A stretch of DNA of 64,000 nucleotides. Origin: Nitratireductor arenosus (lineage in GTDB: Bacteria > Pseudomonadota > Alphaproteobacteria > Rhizobiales > Rhizobiaceae). Below the pieces are notes generated by a model. The model was not told the DNA's origin and did no database searches. It saw only the letters and a list, made by a program, of their open reading frames with translations. The DNA lies in contig NZ_WPHG01000001.1 of NCBI RefSeq assembly GCF_009742725.1, forward strand, positions 842,001 to 906,000, read 5' to 3'. This document shows, piece after piece, positions 17,472 to 27,539 of the stretch; the stretch's first letter is position 1, and each line of letters begins with the position of its first letter. A program made the translations under genes and the position numbers.

Positions 17472-20003
17472 ATGTCCTCAAAGATTACGCGCGCCTATAT
17501 GCGCGGGCGCCTCTATACGGTTCTGATCAGTTTCGTCCTGGCGGTCGCCGTCGGCACCGGCTTCATTTTGTGGAAACTCGAAAACGCCAAGATCGACGTC
17601 AAATTCGGCGCGGTGATCGGCTATATGGCCGAAGCCACCAGCGACGTCATCTACCAGTCGCTACGACTGGAACATCTGAGCGCCAATCTGCAATCGCAAG
17701 CGCGAAACGGTGTGACCGTGACCATGGCGCCGGCCCCCGGTCCGACCCCGCTCGGGGCGGCCGGGCCGGCCGATGTCGACGCCGTTCACGCCGAGCTGGC
17801 CGCGGCTCTCAAGCGGCTGGAGCACGCCTACGACACGTTGGAGAGGTCGTCCGGCGCCGAGCGCCAGATGCTCGAAAGCCGCCGTATCGCCATCGCGGAG
17901 GATGGCGACGCGATCCAGGCGCCGCTGGAGCGCATCGACACCGTCTTCGACGCCATCGCCGGCCTCCGGGTCCCGGCGGCCATCCGCCAGGTCTGGGAAG
18001 ACACCGGCAACGGCGTGTCGCTGAAAGCGGAAATCCGCCAGGTGCTGACGCTCGCCAACCGCCTGGAGATTTTCTCCGATTATACCGCGCCGAGCGCGCA
18101 GCGCGTCTTCCGCGAGCTGCAGCAATTGGCCAACCGCACCATCAAGCCGCATCTGGCGCTGATCCAGGACGATCTGCACGAGGACATGGCCTACAGCTAC
18201 ACCACCTTACAGTGGTTCATGGTCCTGGTCGGGCTCACCATCGTGCTGGCGAGCGCACTGGTTGGCCTGCGCGTCCTCGATCCGATGATGCACAAAGTAG
18301 CCACCACGCACGAAAATCTGCGCGAGGCGCATGAATCGATCGAGGCCGCCCTCAAACGAGCCGAATCCGCCGACCGGGCCAAGTCGGAGTTTCTGGCCAA
18401 TATGAGCCACGAGATCCGCACGCCGATGAACGGTGTGCTCGGCATGGCGGAACTGTTGTCGCGCTCGGAGCTGGACAAGCGCCAGGCGATGTTCGTCGAC
18501 GTGATCTTGAAGTCGGGTAGCGCGCTCCTGACGATCATCAACGACATTCTCGATTTTTCCAAGATCGACGCGGGACAGCTCGAACTCGACCCCGCGCCCT
18601 TCCGTCTCGGCGAAGCGATCGAGGATGTCGCCACGCTCGTTTCGGCTCGGGTCGCCGAAAAGGACCTCGAGCTGATCGTGCGCGTCGATCCGCATCTGCC
18701 TTCCTCCGTCACTGGCGATGTCGGTCGTTTCCGCCAGATCGCCACCAACCTCGTCGGCAATGCGGTGAAATTTACCGAAAAGGGCCACGTACTGGTCGAC
18801 GTTTCGGGCACCGTCGAAAAGGGCGTAGCCAGCGTGACGGTACGGGTGGAGGACACCGGCATCGGCATTCCCGAGGCCAAGCTCGCCTGCGTTTTCGACA
18901 AATTCGCCCAGGTCGACGCCTCATCCACGCGCAAGCACGAAGGAACCGGACTCGGCCTCGCAATCGCCTCACGCCTCGTCGAACTGATGGACGGCGAAAT
19001 CGCGGCTGAAAGCGCGCTCGGCAAGGGATCAGCCTTCTGGTTCACGATCAGACTTCCGGTCGACGAGGCCGACATCGGCAACAAGCCCGTTCCCTACGAC
19101 GTCTCCGGCGCCCGGGTTCTGATCGTCGACGACAACCCGATCAATCGGGACATCCTGTCCGAGCAGATGCACAGCTGGGGTTTCGAATGCGCTGCCGTCG
19201 AAAGTGGCGAAACCGGGATCGCCTTCCTGAAAAGGGCATCGGAACTTGGCGCGCGGGTCGATTGCGTGGTGCTCGACTACCAGATGCCGGGTATGAACGG
19301 CGTCGAGACGGCGCGCGCGATCACCACCGATCCGGCCACCGCCGCGATCCCGATGCTGCTCTTGACCTCCGTGGATCAGTCCGATGTCAGCCGGCTTGCC
19401 ACCGAATGCGGCATCGCCGCGCAATTGCCCAAGCCGGCCCGCTCCTCCGCGCTGCTCGAAGCGCTGGTCTCGGTGTTGCAATCCGCCCGCGCAGCCGCCG
19501 CGATGCCCGAGGAAATGCCGGTCACGCTGAATTCCCGCGTGCGGACCAACCTCGTTCCGGCCCAGGCCGTCGAGCGCCGCATCTCGGTGGCCTCGCTCAG
19601 AAAAGCCCCTGATCTCGACGTACTGGTGGCCGAGGACAACGAAGTCAACCAACTCGTCTTCCGGCAGATTCTCGACGGTCTCGACCTGTCCTACCGCATC
19701 GCCTCCAACGGCCGCATGGCCGTCGATATGCACCGGTCGTTGCGCCCCAAGGTAATACTGATGGACGTGTCGATGCCCGAAATGAACGGGCTTGAGGCGA
19801 CGCGAACCATCCGCAAGGCCGAGGCGGGAACGGGTGAACACACCCCGATCATCGGCATCACCGCCCATGCGCTCAAGGGCGATCGCGACAAATGCCTGGA
19901 AGCAGGGATGGACGACTATCTGTCCAAGCCGGTATCGCCGAACAAGCTGTCGATCAAGATCGAGACCTGGCTGCGCGGCGGCGACATGGCCCGCACCGCC
20001 TGA
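17472..20003 (+). CDS. Hybrid sensor histidine kinase with two receiver domains
   Basis: 843 residues from the ATG; a GTG 6 bases earlier has better spacing from GGAG and is possible. Membrane segments lie at about 9-29 and 245-265 and enclose a ~210-residue helical periplasmic sensor. HisKA has its His at about 313 (NMSHEIRTPMNG), followed by a full ATPase domain (GTGLGLAI). Receiver 1 has its phospho-Asp at about 602 (LDYQMPGMNG). Receiver 2 has it at about 765 (MDVSMPEMNG). There is no PAS or Hpt domain, so a separate phosphotransfer protein is needed. No partner gene is adjacent. It is convergent with ispG. Confidence 0.93.
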   Translation: MSSKITRAYMRGRLYTVLISFVLAVAVGTGFILWKLENAKIDVKFGAVIGYMAEATSDVIYQSLRLEHLSANLQSQARNGVTVTMAPAPGPTPLGAAGPADVDAVHAELAAALKRLEHAYDTLERSSGAERQMLESRRIAIAEDGDAIQAPLERIDTVFDAIAGLRVPAAIRQVWEDTGNGVSLKAEIRQVLTLANRLEIFSDYTAPSAQRVFRELQQLANRTIKPHLALIQDDLHEDMAYSYTTLQWFMVLVGLTIVLASALVGLRVLDPMMHKVATTHENLREAHESIEAALKRAESADRAKSEFLANMSHEIRTPMNGVLGMAELLSRSELDKRQAMFVDVILKSGSALLTIINDILDFSKIDAGQLELDPAPFRLGEAIEDVATLVSARVAEKDLELIVRVDPHLPSSVTGDVGRFRQIATNLVGNAVKFTEKGHVLVDVSGTVEKGVASVTVRVEDTGIGIPEAKLACVFDKFAQVDASSTRKHEGTGLGLAIASRLVELMDGEIAAESALGKGSAFWFTIRLPVDEADIGNKPVPYDVSGARVLIVDDNPINRDILSEQMHSWGFECAAVESGETGIAFLKRASELGARVDCVVLDYQMPGMNGVETARAITTDPATAAIPMLLLTSVDQSDVSRLATECGIAAQLPKPARSSALLEALVSVLQSARAAAAMPEEMPVTLNSRVRTNLVPAQAVERRISVASLRKAPDLDVLVAEDNEVNQLVFRQILDGLDLSYRIASNGRMAVDMHRSLRPKVILMDVSMPEMNGLEATRTIRKAEAGTGEHTPIIGITAHALKGDRDKCLEAGMDDYLSKPVSPNKLSIKIETWLRGGDMARTA

Positions 20004-20042
20004 CAGTGCGGGACGCTTCCCGCGTCCCGTGCCGGCGCCGCC

Positions 20043-21296
20043 CTATTCGGCCGCGTCGGTGCCGGCACGGCCGAACCGGCGCTCGACATAGTCGGCGACC
20101 ATTTGTTCGAATTCGGCCGCGATCGCCGGACCGCGCAGCGTCGCCGCCTTGCGGCCGTCGATGAAGACAGGCGCCGCCGGCGTCTCGCCGGTACCGGGAA
20201 GCGAGATGCCGATATCGGCATGCTTGGATTCACCCGGTCCGTTGACGATACACCCCATCACCGCGACCTTCAGCTCCTCCACGCCGGGATATTTGTCGCG
20301 CCAAACCGGCATGTTTCGGCGCAGATCGGCCTCGATCTTCTGCGCGAGTTCCTGAAAAACGGTCGACGTCGTGCGGCCACATCCGGGACAGGCTGCCACC
20401 ACCGGCACGAATTGCCTGAAACCCATGGTCTGCAGGAGTTCTTGCGCCACCTGCACCTCCCGCGTGCGGTCGCCGCCCGGCTCCGGCGTCAACGAAATGC
20501 GGATCGTGTCGCCGATCCCCTGCTGCAAAAGCAGGCCCATCGCCGCCGCCGACGCCACCACGCCCTTGGTGCCCATGCCCGCCTCGGTCAGACCAAGATG
20601 CAGCGCATGGTCCGAGCGGCGCGCCAGCTCCGCATAGACGGCGACGAGATCCTGAACCTGGCTCACCTTGGCCGACAGGATGATCCTGTCGGGCCCGAGC
20701 CCGATCTCCTCGGCGAGTTCGGCCGACAACAGTGCCGACTGCACAATCGCCTCGCGGGTGACTTCCGCCGCCGTCCTCGGTGAGCCGGCCCTCTGGTTCT
20801 CGTCCATCAGCCGGGTAAGCAGTTCCTGGTCGAGCGAGCCCCAATTGACGCCGATGCGCACCGGCTTGTCGTGCCGGATCGCCATCTCGACGATATCGGC
20901 GAACTGACGGTCCCGCTTTTCCCTGAAGCCGACATTGCCGGGATTGATCCGGTACTTCGCCAGCGCCTCGGCGCAGCCCGGATGGTCGGCGAGCAGCTTG
21001 TGGCCGATATAGTGGAAGTCGCCAATCAGCGGCACCTCAATGCCGAGGCGCGCCAGACGGTCGCGGATTTTCGGGACTGCGGCGGCGCTTTCGTCGCGGT
21101 CGACCGTGATGCGGACCAGCTCCGAGCCGGCGCGATGCAGCGCGGCCACCTGCGCGACTGTGCCGTCGATGTCGGCCGTGTCGGTGTTGGTCATCGACTG
21201 CACCACGACCGGCGCTTCGCCGCCGACGAGGACGGAACCGACCGTCACGCCGACCGATCGGCGACGCGGCAGCGGGGAGGAAAGATAGCCGGTCAT
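20043..21296 (-). CDS. ispG: 4-hydroxy-3-methylbut-2-enyl diphosphate synthase (flavodoxin)
   Basis: 417 residues. Family hallmarks are [23 protein letters not shown], the [4Fe-4S] ligands CPGCGRTT plus [10 protein letters not shown], and the C-terminal ADIGISLPG segment. It reduces MEcPP to HMBPP, the penultimate step of the non-mevalonate isoprenoid pathway, and feeds the prenyl diphosphate synthase encoded nearby. It is divergent from bdhA across a 222-base gap. The start was placed at [12 protein letters not shown], with GGAG 10 bases upstream. Confidence 0.95.
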   Translation of the reverse strand: MTGYLSSPLPRRRSVGVTVGSVLVGGEAPVVVQSMTNTDTADIDGTVAQVAALHRAGSELVRITVDRDESAAAVPKIRDRLARLGIEVPLIGDFHYIGHKLLADHPGCAEALAKYRINPGNVGFREKRDRQFADIVEMAIRHDKPVRIGVNWGSLDQELLTRLMDENQRAGSPRTAAEVTREAIVQSALLSAELAEEIGLGPDRIILSAKVSQVQDLVAVYAELARRSDHALHLGLTEAGMGTKGVVASAAAMGLLLQQGIGDTIRISLTPEPGGDRTREVQVAQELLQTMGFRQFVPVVAACPGCGRTTSTVFQELAQKIEADLRRNMPVWRDKYPGVEELKVAVMGCIVNGPGESKHADIGISLPGTGETPAAPVFIDGRKAATLRGPAIAAEFEQMVADYVERRFGRAGTDAAE

Positions 21297-21431
21297 GGCC
21301 GGGCTCCATGGGGAATTGCTGTTGATATCGAGTTGGCGAAGCGGCACGGCGATGTCAACCGCGTCGGCCGATGATCCTTATCACGAAAATCGTGAAGGCA
21401 GGCGACTGGAAATGCCGGTTCCGCCGCGCCA

Positions 21432-21448
21432 TTTGTGCATCGCACAAA
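21432..21448. promoter_or_regulatory. Palindromic candidate PhaR operator upstream of bdhA
   Basis: TTTGTGC-ATC-GCACAAA, a perfect 7+7 inverted repeat 71 bases before the bdhA start. A second TGC/GCA-rich stretch (TGCTAATGCATCGCAGCA) follows at 21452-21469. The left 13 bases match the phaA-phaR site except at two central positions. The gene context (PHB synthesis and 3-hydroxybutyrate use) makes PhaR the natural candidate, though this is not proven. Confidence 0.55.
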
Positions 21449-21518
21449 GTTTGCTAATGCATCGCAGCATGACGCGCAAGACAACGAAGTCAATCGAACA
21501 CGCAAGGAGATTCGACCC

Positions 21519-22301
21519 ATGAGCCAGCGCAAGACCGCCCTCGTCACCGGGTCCACGTCGGGCATCGGCCTCGCCATCGCCGAACGGTTTGCCACAGACG
21601 GCTTCAACGTGGTGCTGAATTCCTACACCGACGACGGCCAGGATCACGCGCTCGCCGCCGAACTGTCGGAAAGACATGCGGGCGCGGTGGTTTACATCCA
21701 GGCCGACATGTCGAAACCCGACCGGTGCCAGGCGCTGGTTGCGGCCGCCGCCGAGCGTTTCGGCACGGTCGACGTGCTCGTCAACAATGCCGGCATCCAG
21801 CATGTCGCCCCGGTCGAGGAGTTCGCGCCGGAGAAATGGGACGCGATCATCGCCATCAACCTGTCTTCGGCCTTCCACACCATCGCCGCCACCGTGCCGC
21901 TGATGAAGAAGGCCGGAACCGGGCGCATCGTCAACATCGCCTCCGCGCACGGCCTCGTCGCCTCGCCTTTCAAATCGGCCTATGTGTCGGCCAAGCACGG
22001 TATCATGGGCCTGACCAAGACGGTGGCGCTCGAACTCGCCACGCACAGGATCACCTGCAACGCGATCTGCCCCGGCTATGTGCTGACCCCGCTGGTCGAG
22101 GCGCAGATTCCCGACCAAATGAAGGCGCACGCCATGGACCGCGAAACCGTCATCCGCGAGGTCATGCTCGACAGGCAGCCGACCAAGGAATTCGCCACCG
22201 TCGAGCAGATCGCCGCGACCGCCGCCTTCCTCGCTTCCGACGCCGCCGCCCAGATCACCGGCACGCATATATCGGTCGATGGCGGCTGGACGGCCGCGTG
22301 A
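21519..22301 (+). CDS. bdhA: 3-hydroxybutyrate dehydrogenase
   Basis: 260 residues from an ATG with AAGGAGA upstream. Short-chain dehydrogenase with TGSTSGIG, NNAGIQHV, catalytic Tyr 155 (YVSAKHG), and the BdhA-typical NAICPGYVLTPLVEAQI and SVDGGWTA ending. It oxidises (R)-3-hydroxybutyrate to acetoacetate with NAD+, the step that follows PHB depolymerisation. It is followed 36 bases later by a patatin-like gene on the same strand. It should feed acetoacetate toward the thiolase, and its promoter shares a palindromic core with the phaA-phaR region. Confidence 0.95.
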   Translation: MSQRKTALVTGSTSGIGLAIAERFATDGFNVVLNSYTDDGQDHALAAELSERHAGAVVYIQADMSKPDRCQALVAAAAERFGTVDVLVNNAGIQHVAPVEEFAPEKWDAIIAINLSSAFHTIAATVPLMKKAGTGRIVNIASAHGLVASPFKSAYVSAKHGIMGLTKTVALELATHRITCNAICPGYVLTPLVEAQIPDQMKAHAMDRETVIREVMLDRQPTKEFATVEQIAATAAFLASDAAAQITGTHISVDGGWTAA

Positions 22302-22337
22302 ACCGGCCGTGCGCTGGCGACGACGAGAGTTGGACCG

Positions 22338-23465
22338 ATGACTAAAAAAGGCGACGGGGCGGAGCGCAAGTCGGTCAATGTCGCGCTTCAGGGCGGCGGC
22401 TCGCACGGCGCCTTCAGCTGGGGTGTGCTCGACTGCCTGCTCGAGGACGGCCGGCTCGACATTGCCGCGATCTCCGGCACAAGCGCGGGCGCGATGAACG
22501 CCGTCGCGCTCGCCGACGGCTGGGTCCGGGGCGGTGCCGACGGCGCGCGCGCCAAGCTGCACGACTTCTGGCGCGCGGTCGCCCGCAAGGGCCGCTTCAG
22601 CCCGGTCCAGCGCATGCCGTGGGATGTGGCGCTCGGCAATTGGTCGGTGGAAAACACCCCCGGCTATCTGTGGTTCGAAGCCATGTCGCGCACCGTGTCG
22701 CCCTATGCCGCCAACCCGCTCAACATCAACCCGCTGCGCGACGTGGTCGAACACGAAATCGATTTCGACCGCGTGCGCGCCTGCGACGCGATCCAGCTCT
22801 TCGTGTCCGCCACCAATGTCCATACCGGCAAGCTGAAAGTGTTTTCCACCGCCGATCTGTCGCTCGACGTGGTCATGGCCTCGGCCTGCCTGCCGCAGAT
22901 GTTCCAGGCGGTGACCATCGACGGCACCCCCTATTGGGACGGCGGTTATGGCGGCAATCCGGCCCTTTACCCCTTCTTCGAGGCGAACCGGGTCGAGGAC
23001 CTGCTTCTGGTTCAGATCAATCCGGTCACCCGCGACACCACGCCGGTCACCGCGACCGAGATCCAGAACCGCATCGACGAAATCACCTTCAATGCCGCGC
23101 TTTTGAGCGAGTTCCGCGCGATCGCTTTCGTCAAGAAGCTGATCGCCACCGGCAAGCTCGGCCACGGCGACTATCGCGACATCCGTATGCACCGCATCGA
23201 TGCCGACGAAGCGCTGAAAGGTCTGACGGCGGCCTCCAAGGTCAATGCCGAATGGGCTTTCCTGGAATATCTGCGCGATCTCGGCCGTTCCGCCGCCCAG
23301 GACTGGCTGGACGAGAATTTCGATGCCGTCGGCGTGCGTCAGACCCTGCCGATCGAGGAGGAACTCGACAAGGCCCCGCTCGGACACCCGCGCGCCCTCG
23401 GCCACAGGGTGCGCGAATTCCTGGCCGGACGGCCCAGGCCGGCGGCCATGCGCGATCAGGGCTGA
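22338..23465 (+). CDS. Patatin-like phospholipase/esterase
   Basis: 375 residues. It shows the oxyanion loop GGGSHGAF, the nucleophile Ser 49 in GTSAG and the Asp 201 of DGGYGGN, the patatin Ser-Asp dyad. No signal peptide is visible, so it is cytosolic. It is co-directional with bdhA at 36 bases, very likely one operon. Families with this fold hydrolyse acyl esters of lipids. The pairing with bdhA suggests a link to PHB granule or hydroxybutyrate-ester turnover, but this is inference. Its last 10 bases overlap the convergent TetR gene. Confidence 0.85.
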   Translation: MTKKGDGAERKSVNVALQGGGSHGAFSWGVLDCLLEDGRLDIAAISGTSAGAMNAVALADGWVRGGADGARAKLHDFWRAVARKGRFSPVQRMPWDVALGNWSVENTPGYLWFEAMSRTVSPYAANPLNINPLRDVVEHEIDFDRVRACDAIQLFVSATNVHTGKLKVFSTADLSLDVVMASACLPQMFQAVTIDGTPYWDGGYGGNPALYPFFEANRVEDLLLVQINPVTRDTTPVTATEIQNRIDEITFNAALLSEFRAIAFVKKLIATGKLGHGDYRDIRMHRIDADEALKGLTAASKVNAEWAFLEYLRDLGRSAAQDWLDENFDAVGVRQTLPIEEELDKAPLGHPRALGHRVREFLAGRPRPAAMRDQG

Positions 23466-24061
23466 AGGGCGAGACCGACCAGTCGCACCAGCCGGCGCGC
23501 CGCCGGCGCCCATTCATCCGGCCCCTCGACGCGAGCCTTCATGCCCTCGATCCCGTCGAGCAGGAGGCCCGCCAACGTGTCGGCCGTAAAGCCGCGTGCC
23601 TCCAGGTCGACGGAACGCGCGGCCGCCTCGGCGGCGAGCGCCGTGGCGATGACGGCGATGAAGCGGCGGCGCCATTCAGCCATTTCAACCGCCGCCAAAC
23701 TGTTCTTGGCATCGAGGATTTCCGCGCCGTGCGGTGCTTCGAAAAACACCCGCATCATCGAAAACAGACTTTGCTCCAGACCGTCCATCAGCCTGGCCTC
23801 GATATCGCCGTCGCCGTTCAGGGCCCGTTCCAGCACCAACGTCGATTCGGCGAACTTCCGCGCGGCGATCGCCCGGTAGATGTCGCCCTTGTTCTTGAAG
23901 TCGAGATAAAGCGCCGGCCGCGACAGATCCGCCGCGCGCGCGATGTCGTCCATGGTCGTGCGCTGGAAACCATAAGCGAGAAACACCTTGACCGCGCCCT
24001 CCACGATGCGCTCGCGGCGTGCCTCGTCCGCGCCCTGCGCCGTCTTCAAATCCCGCTTCAC
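23456..24061 (-). CDS. TetR-family regulator, divergent from Mo-hydroxylase genes
   Basis: 201 residues from a GTG ([10 protein letters not shown]); a TTG at 24094 would add 11 residues. The N-terminal helix-turn-helix is clear ([41 protein letters not shown]). The ligand domain is unclassified. The gene is divergent from iorA-like/iorB-like genes with a 125-base gap, the usual position for an autoregulating repressor that controls the neighbouring operon. A TGAC-N15-GTCA inverted repeat lies at the promoter. Confidence 0.85.
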   Translation of the reverse strand: MKRDLKTAQGADEARRERIVEGAVKVFLAYGFQRTTMDDIARAADLSRPALYLDFKNKGDIYRAIAARKFAESTLVLERALNGDGDIEARLMDGLEQSLFSMMRVFFEAPHGAEILDAKNSLAAVEMAEWRRRFIAVIATALAAEAAARSVDLEARGFTADTLAGLLLDGIEGMKARVEGPDEWAPAARRLVRLVGLALQP

Positions 24062-24094
24062 AACGATACCCGGAAGTCCCCGCAACCAAATCAA

Positions 24095-24123
24095 TTGACA
24101 AAATAACAGAAAACGTCAGTATG
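24095..24123 (+). promoter_or_regulatory. Candidate promoter and TetR operator of the Mo-hydroxylase operon
   Basis: TTGACA at 24095-24100, 17 bases, then AGTATG. The -35 is perfect and the -10 is poor. TGAC (24096-24099) and GTCA (24115-24118) form an inverted repeat spanning the spacer, where a bound TetR dimer would block RNA polymerase. Assignment is by position only. Confidence 0.4.
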
Positions 24124-24186
24124 TCCAATGGCGCCCTCGCCTCGACGAGGCCCGAAAGGCACTGGACGACAACGAAGGGTATCCCC

Positions 24187-24651
<465 letters not shown>

Positions 24652-24654
24652 GCC

Positions 24655-26931
24655 ATGGCCAATCTCGGAAAGATCGCCCGGCGCACCTTCCTGATCGGCG
24701 CCGCCGCCATCGCCGGCGGTGTGGCCGTCGGCTATTATGTCTATCGCCGCCCCTATCCCAACCCGCTCGAGAACGAACTCGCCGAGGGTGAGGCGACGTT
24801 CAATCCCTATGTCAAGATAGGCGCCGACAATACCATTACGGTGATCGCGCCGCGCGCCGAGATGGGCCAGGGCGTGGCGACAACGCTGGCCGCCCTTGTG
24901 GCGGAGGAGCTTGACGTCGATCTGGCAGCCGTCACCGTCGAGCACGGCCCGGCCTCCTATGCCTATTACAATTCCGAGATGCTGGCCGAGGGCGGACCGT
25001 TCCCGTTTTTCGAGGAAGGCGTGGTCGCCGAGCTGATGCGCGGCGGCATGGGCGCCTTCGGCAAGTTTCTCGGCCTCCAGGGTACCGGAGGATCGTCGTC
25101 GGTGCGCGACGGTTTTGACAAGATGCGCACCGCCGGCGCCGTCGCCCGGCAGATGTTGCTTGCCGCGGCCGCCGAAAGGCTGGAGGTGCCGGCGGATGAG
25201 CTTGCGACCGCGAACGCCACGATCACCCACGAGGCATCGGGCCGCACGCTTTCCTATGGCGAGGTCGCGGCACAGGCCGCGCGCCTGGACCCGCCCTCCG
25301 ATCAGCGCCTGAAACAGCCGGCCGACTGGCGCCTGCTCGGCAAGTCGCAACCGCGCACCGACATGCACGCCAAGGTAACCGGCGCACCGATCTTCGGCGT
25401 CGATGTCAGCCTACCCGACATGCTTTACGGCACCGTCAGGATGAGCCCGCGCTTCTGGGTCGAGCCGGTCAAGGCCGACCTCAGCAAGGCCGAAAAGATG
25501 CCCGGCGTCGTCAAGATCGTGCCGATCGACACCAGCTACGGCCATGGTTTCGGCGTCATCGCCGAAAACACCTGGGCCGCCTTCCGCGCCGCCGAGGCGA
25601 TCGAGGTCGAATGGGGTGAGGCAGACTATCCGCAAGACAGCGCCGCGATGTCGGCCTTTCTGCGCGATGCGCTTGCCGCCGACACGGGCGATGCGCTGCG
25701 CGACGACGGCGATGTCGACACCGCGTTTGCCGACGCGCCGCACGACAAGGTCGTGGAGGCCGAATACGAGGTGCCCTTCCTGGCCCACGCCTGCATGGAG
25801 CCGATGAATGCGACCGCGCGACTGAAGGATGGCCTGCTGGAGGTCTGGTCGCCCAACCAGATGCCGACCATCACCCGTCAGCTCTGCGCCGACGTGGCCG
25901 GCGTCGACACCGAAGATACCCGCGTGCACACAACCTTTATGGGCGGTGGCTTCGGCAGGCGCGGCGAGATGGATTATTCCATGTTCGCTGCCCTGCTCGC
26001 CAGGGAAACCGACGGCCGGCCGGTCAAGGTCATCTGGACGCGCGAGGAGGATATCCGTCACGACACCTACCGCCCGGCGGCGATGGGGCGTTTTCGCGCC
26101 CGCCTCGGCGCCGATGGACTGCCCGAGGCGGTCGACATGAAGATCGCCTCGCCATCGACGATCGCCAGCACCTTGCGGCGCACCTTCCCCTCGCTCTCGC
26201 CGCTGGGACCCGACAAGACGATCGCCGAAGGCGCGTTCGACCAGCCCTACACCATCCCCGATTATCGGGTGGCGGCGGTCAAGGCCGATACCGGCGTGCC
26301 GGTCGGCTTCTGGCGTTCGGTCGGCAATTCCTTCAACGGCTATTTCCACGAATCCTTCCTCGACGAGGTCGCGGCCGCAGGCGGCCTCGACCCGGTCCAG
26401 ATGCGGCTGACGCTGATGGCCGACCATCCAGCCGCCGTCAAAGTGGTCGAGAAGGCGGCCGCGCTCTCCAACTGGGGTGAAACCCTTCCCGCCGGCCGCG
26501 CCAGAGGCTTCGCCTTTACGCTTTCCTTCGGAAGCTGGGTCGCGGAAGTCGTCGAGGTCGCGGAAACCGACGCCGGCATCCGCATCGAAAAGGTCTGGAT
26601 CGTCGCCGATGTCGGCACCGCGCTCGATCCCGGCATCATCGAGGCGCAATTGACGTCGGGCGCGGTCTTCGGCCTGTCCTCGGCGATCGGCCAGGAAATC
26701 ACCTTCACCGACGGCATGGCCGAGCAGTCGAATTTCCACGACTACGACGCCATGCGCATCCACCAGTGTCCGGCCTTCGAGGTGGCGATCCTGCAGAACT
26801 ACCACAAGATGGGCGGCGTCGGCGAAATCGGCACGCCGCCCGCCGTGCCGGCGCTCGCCAATGCCGTCTTCGCATTGACTGGCAAGCGAATTCGCTCGCT
26901 GCCGCTCACGCGCGAGGTCGATTTCGCATGA
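24655..26931 (+). CDS. Molybdopterin subunit of periplasmic Mo-hydroxylase (IorB-like)
   Basis: 758 residues. It begins with a Tat-type signal (RRTFLIGAAAIAGG, Arg 9-10), so the folded heterodimer is probably exported, carrying the small subunit along. It has the GGGFGRRGEMDY cofactor-binding motif and the catalytic Glu 724 in GGVGEIGTP. The two-domain arrangement is that of isoquinoline 1-oxidoreductase beta or membrane-linked aldehyde dehydrogenase. It hydroxylates an N-heterocycle or aldehyde; the substrate is unknown. The next gene, a diheme cytochrome c, overlaps its stop by ATGA and is the likely electron acceptor. Confidence 0.92.
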   Translation: MANLGKIARRTFLIGAAAIAGGVAVGYYVYRRPYPNPLENELAEGEATFNPYVKIGADNTITVIAPRAEMGQGVATTLAALVAEELDVDLAAVTVEHGPASYAYYNSEMLAEGGPFPFFEEGVVAELMRGGMGAFGKFLGLQGTGGSSSVRDGFDKMRTAGAVARQMLLAAAAERLEVPADELATANATITHEASGRTLSYGEVAAQAARLDPPSDQRLKQPADWRLLGKSQPRTDMHAKVTGAPIFGVDVSLPDMLYGTVRMSPRFWVEPVKADLSKAEKMPGVVKIVPIDTSYGHGFGVIAENTWAAFRAAEAIEVEWGEADYPQDSAAMSAFLRDALAADTGDALRDDGDVDTAFADAPHDKVVEAEYEVPFLAHACMEPMNATARLKDGLLEVWSPNQMPTITRQLCADVAGVDTEDTRVHTTFMGGGFGRRGEMDYSMFAALLARETDGRPVKVIWTREEDIRHDTYRPAAMGRFRARLGADGLPEAVDMKIASPSTIASTLRRTFPSLSPLGPDKTIAEGAFDQPYTIPDYRVAAVKADTGVPVGFWRSVGNSFNGYFHESFLDEVAAAGGLDPVQMRLTLMADHPAAVKVVEKAAALSNWGETLPAGRARGFAFTLSFGSWVAEVVEVAETDAGIRIEKVWIVADVGTALDPGIIEAQLTSGAVFGLSSAIGQEITFTDGMAEQSNFHDYDAMRIHQCPAFEVAILQNYHKMGGVGEIGTPPAVPALANAVFALTGKRIRSLPLTREVDFA

Positions 26932-27539
26932 CCGTTCTGGCGAGATTGCTGACAGCAGCTGTCATCACGATGCTGGCGGCAAGCCCCGTCCACGCGCAGG
27001 ATGCGCCGGCCGTCGACGACGATGCGATCGCCGTCGATCGCGAAAAGGGCCTGCCTGAATGGGACAAGATCGTCGCCGTCCTGTCGCATCCGCGCTGCGC
27101 CAATTGCCATGTCGAGGATGCCTATCCGCGCTGGTCCGGCGCGCATTACGGCACGACGCGCATCCACGCCTTCAACATTTCCCGGGGCGAGGATGGTTCG
27201 GGCTTCGGCAATGCCGCCCTGCGCTGTACCTCGTGTCATTTCTCAAGCAATTCCAGCAAGTTGCACGGACCGCCCGGCGCACCGCTGTGGCATCTCGCGC
27301 CGGCGGAAATGGCCTGGTGGCAAAAGTCGTCGGCTGAGATCTGCGCCCAGATCAAGGATCCTGAGCGCAATGGCGGGCGCACGCTCGACGAGGTGGCGAC
27401 GCATGTCCGCGACGATCCGCTGGTCGGCTGGGGCTGGGTTCCGGGGCCCGGCCGCGAACCCGCGCCGGGATCGGCCGATGAGACTTTCCGGGCCATCGAA
27501 CGATGGGCCGCGGCCGGCGCCCCCTGTCCCGCCGATTGA
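26928..27539 (+). CDS. Diheme c-type cytochrome, electron acceptor of the Mo-hydroxylase
   Basis: 203 residues. The signal peptide (residues 1-23) ends at AHA/QD-like VHAQ. Two heme sites, CANCH at 57-61 and CTSCH at 100-104, are visible, with several candidate Met/His ligands. The start ATG overlaps the stop of the Mo subunit (ATGA), showing translational coupling. It would receive electrons from the [2Fe-2S] subunit in the periplasm. It does not match a small class I cytochrome c closely; the region after the second heme is rich in Trp and Pro. Confidence 0.85.
   Translation: MTVLARLLTAAVITMLAASPVHAQDAPAVDDDAIAVDREKGLPEWDKIVAVLSHPRCANCHVEDAYPRWSGAHYGTTRIHAFNISRGEDGSGFGNAALRCTSCHFSSNSSKLHGPPGAPLWHLAPAEMAWWQKSSAEICAQIKDPERNGGRTLDEVATHVRDDPLVGWGWVPGPGREPAPGSADETFRAIERWAAAGAPCPAD

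Noticed and set aside
21381-23513. 710-residue open frame antisense to bdhA and the patatin gene
   Set aside because: It lies opposite two clear genes, spans their intergenic gap without a ribosome-binding site, and has no recognisable domain.
25411-26805. 464-residue frame antisense to the Mo-hydroxylase subunit
   Set aside because: No domain, and the sense-strand protein has intact catalytic motifs throughout.
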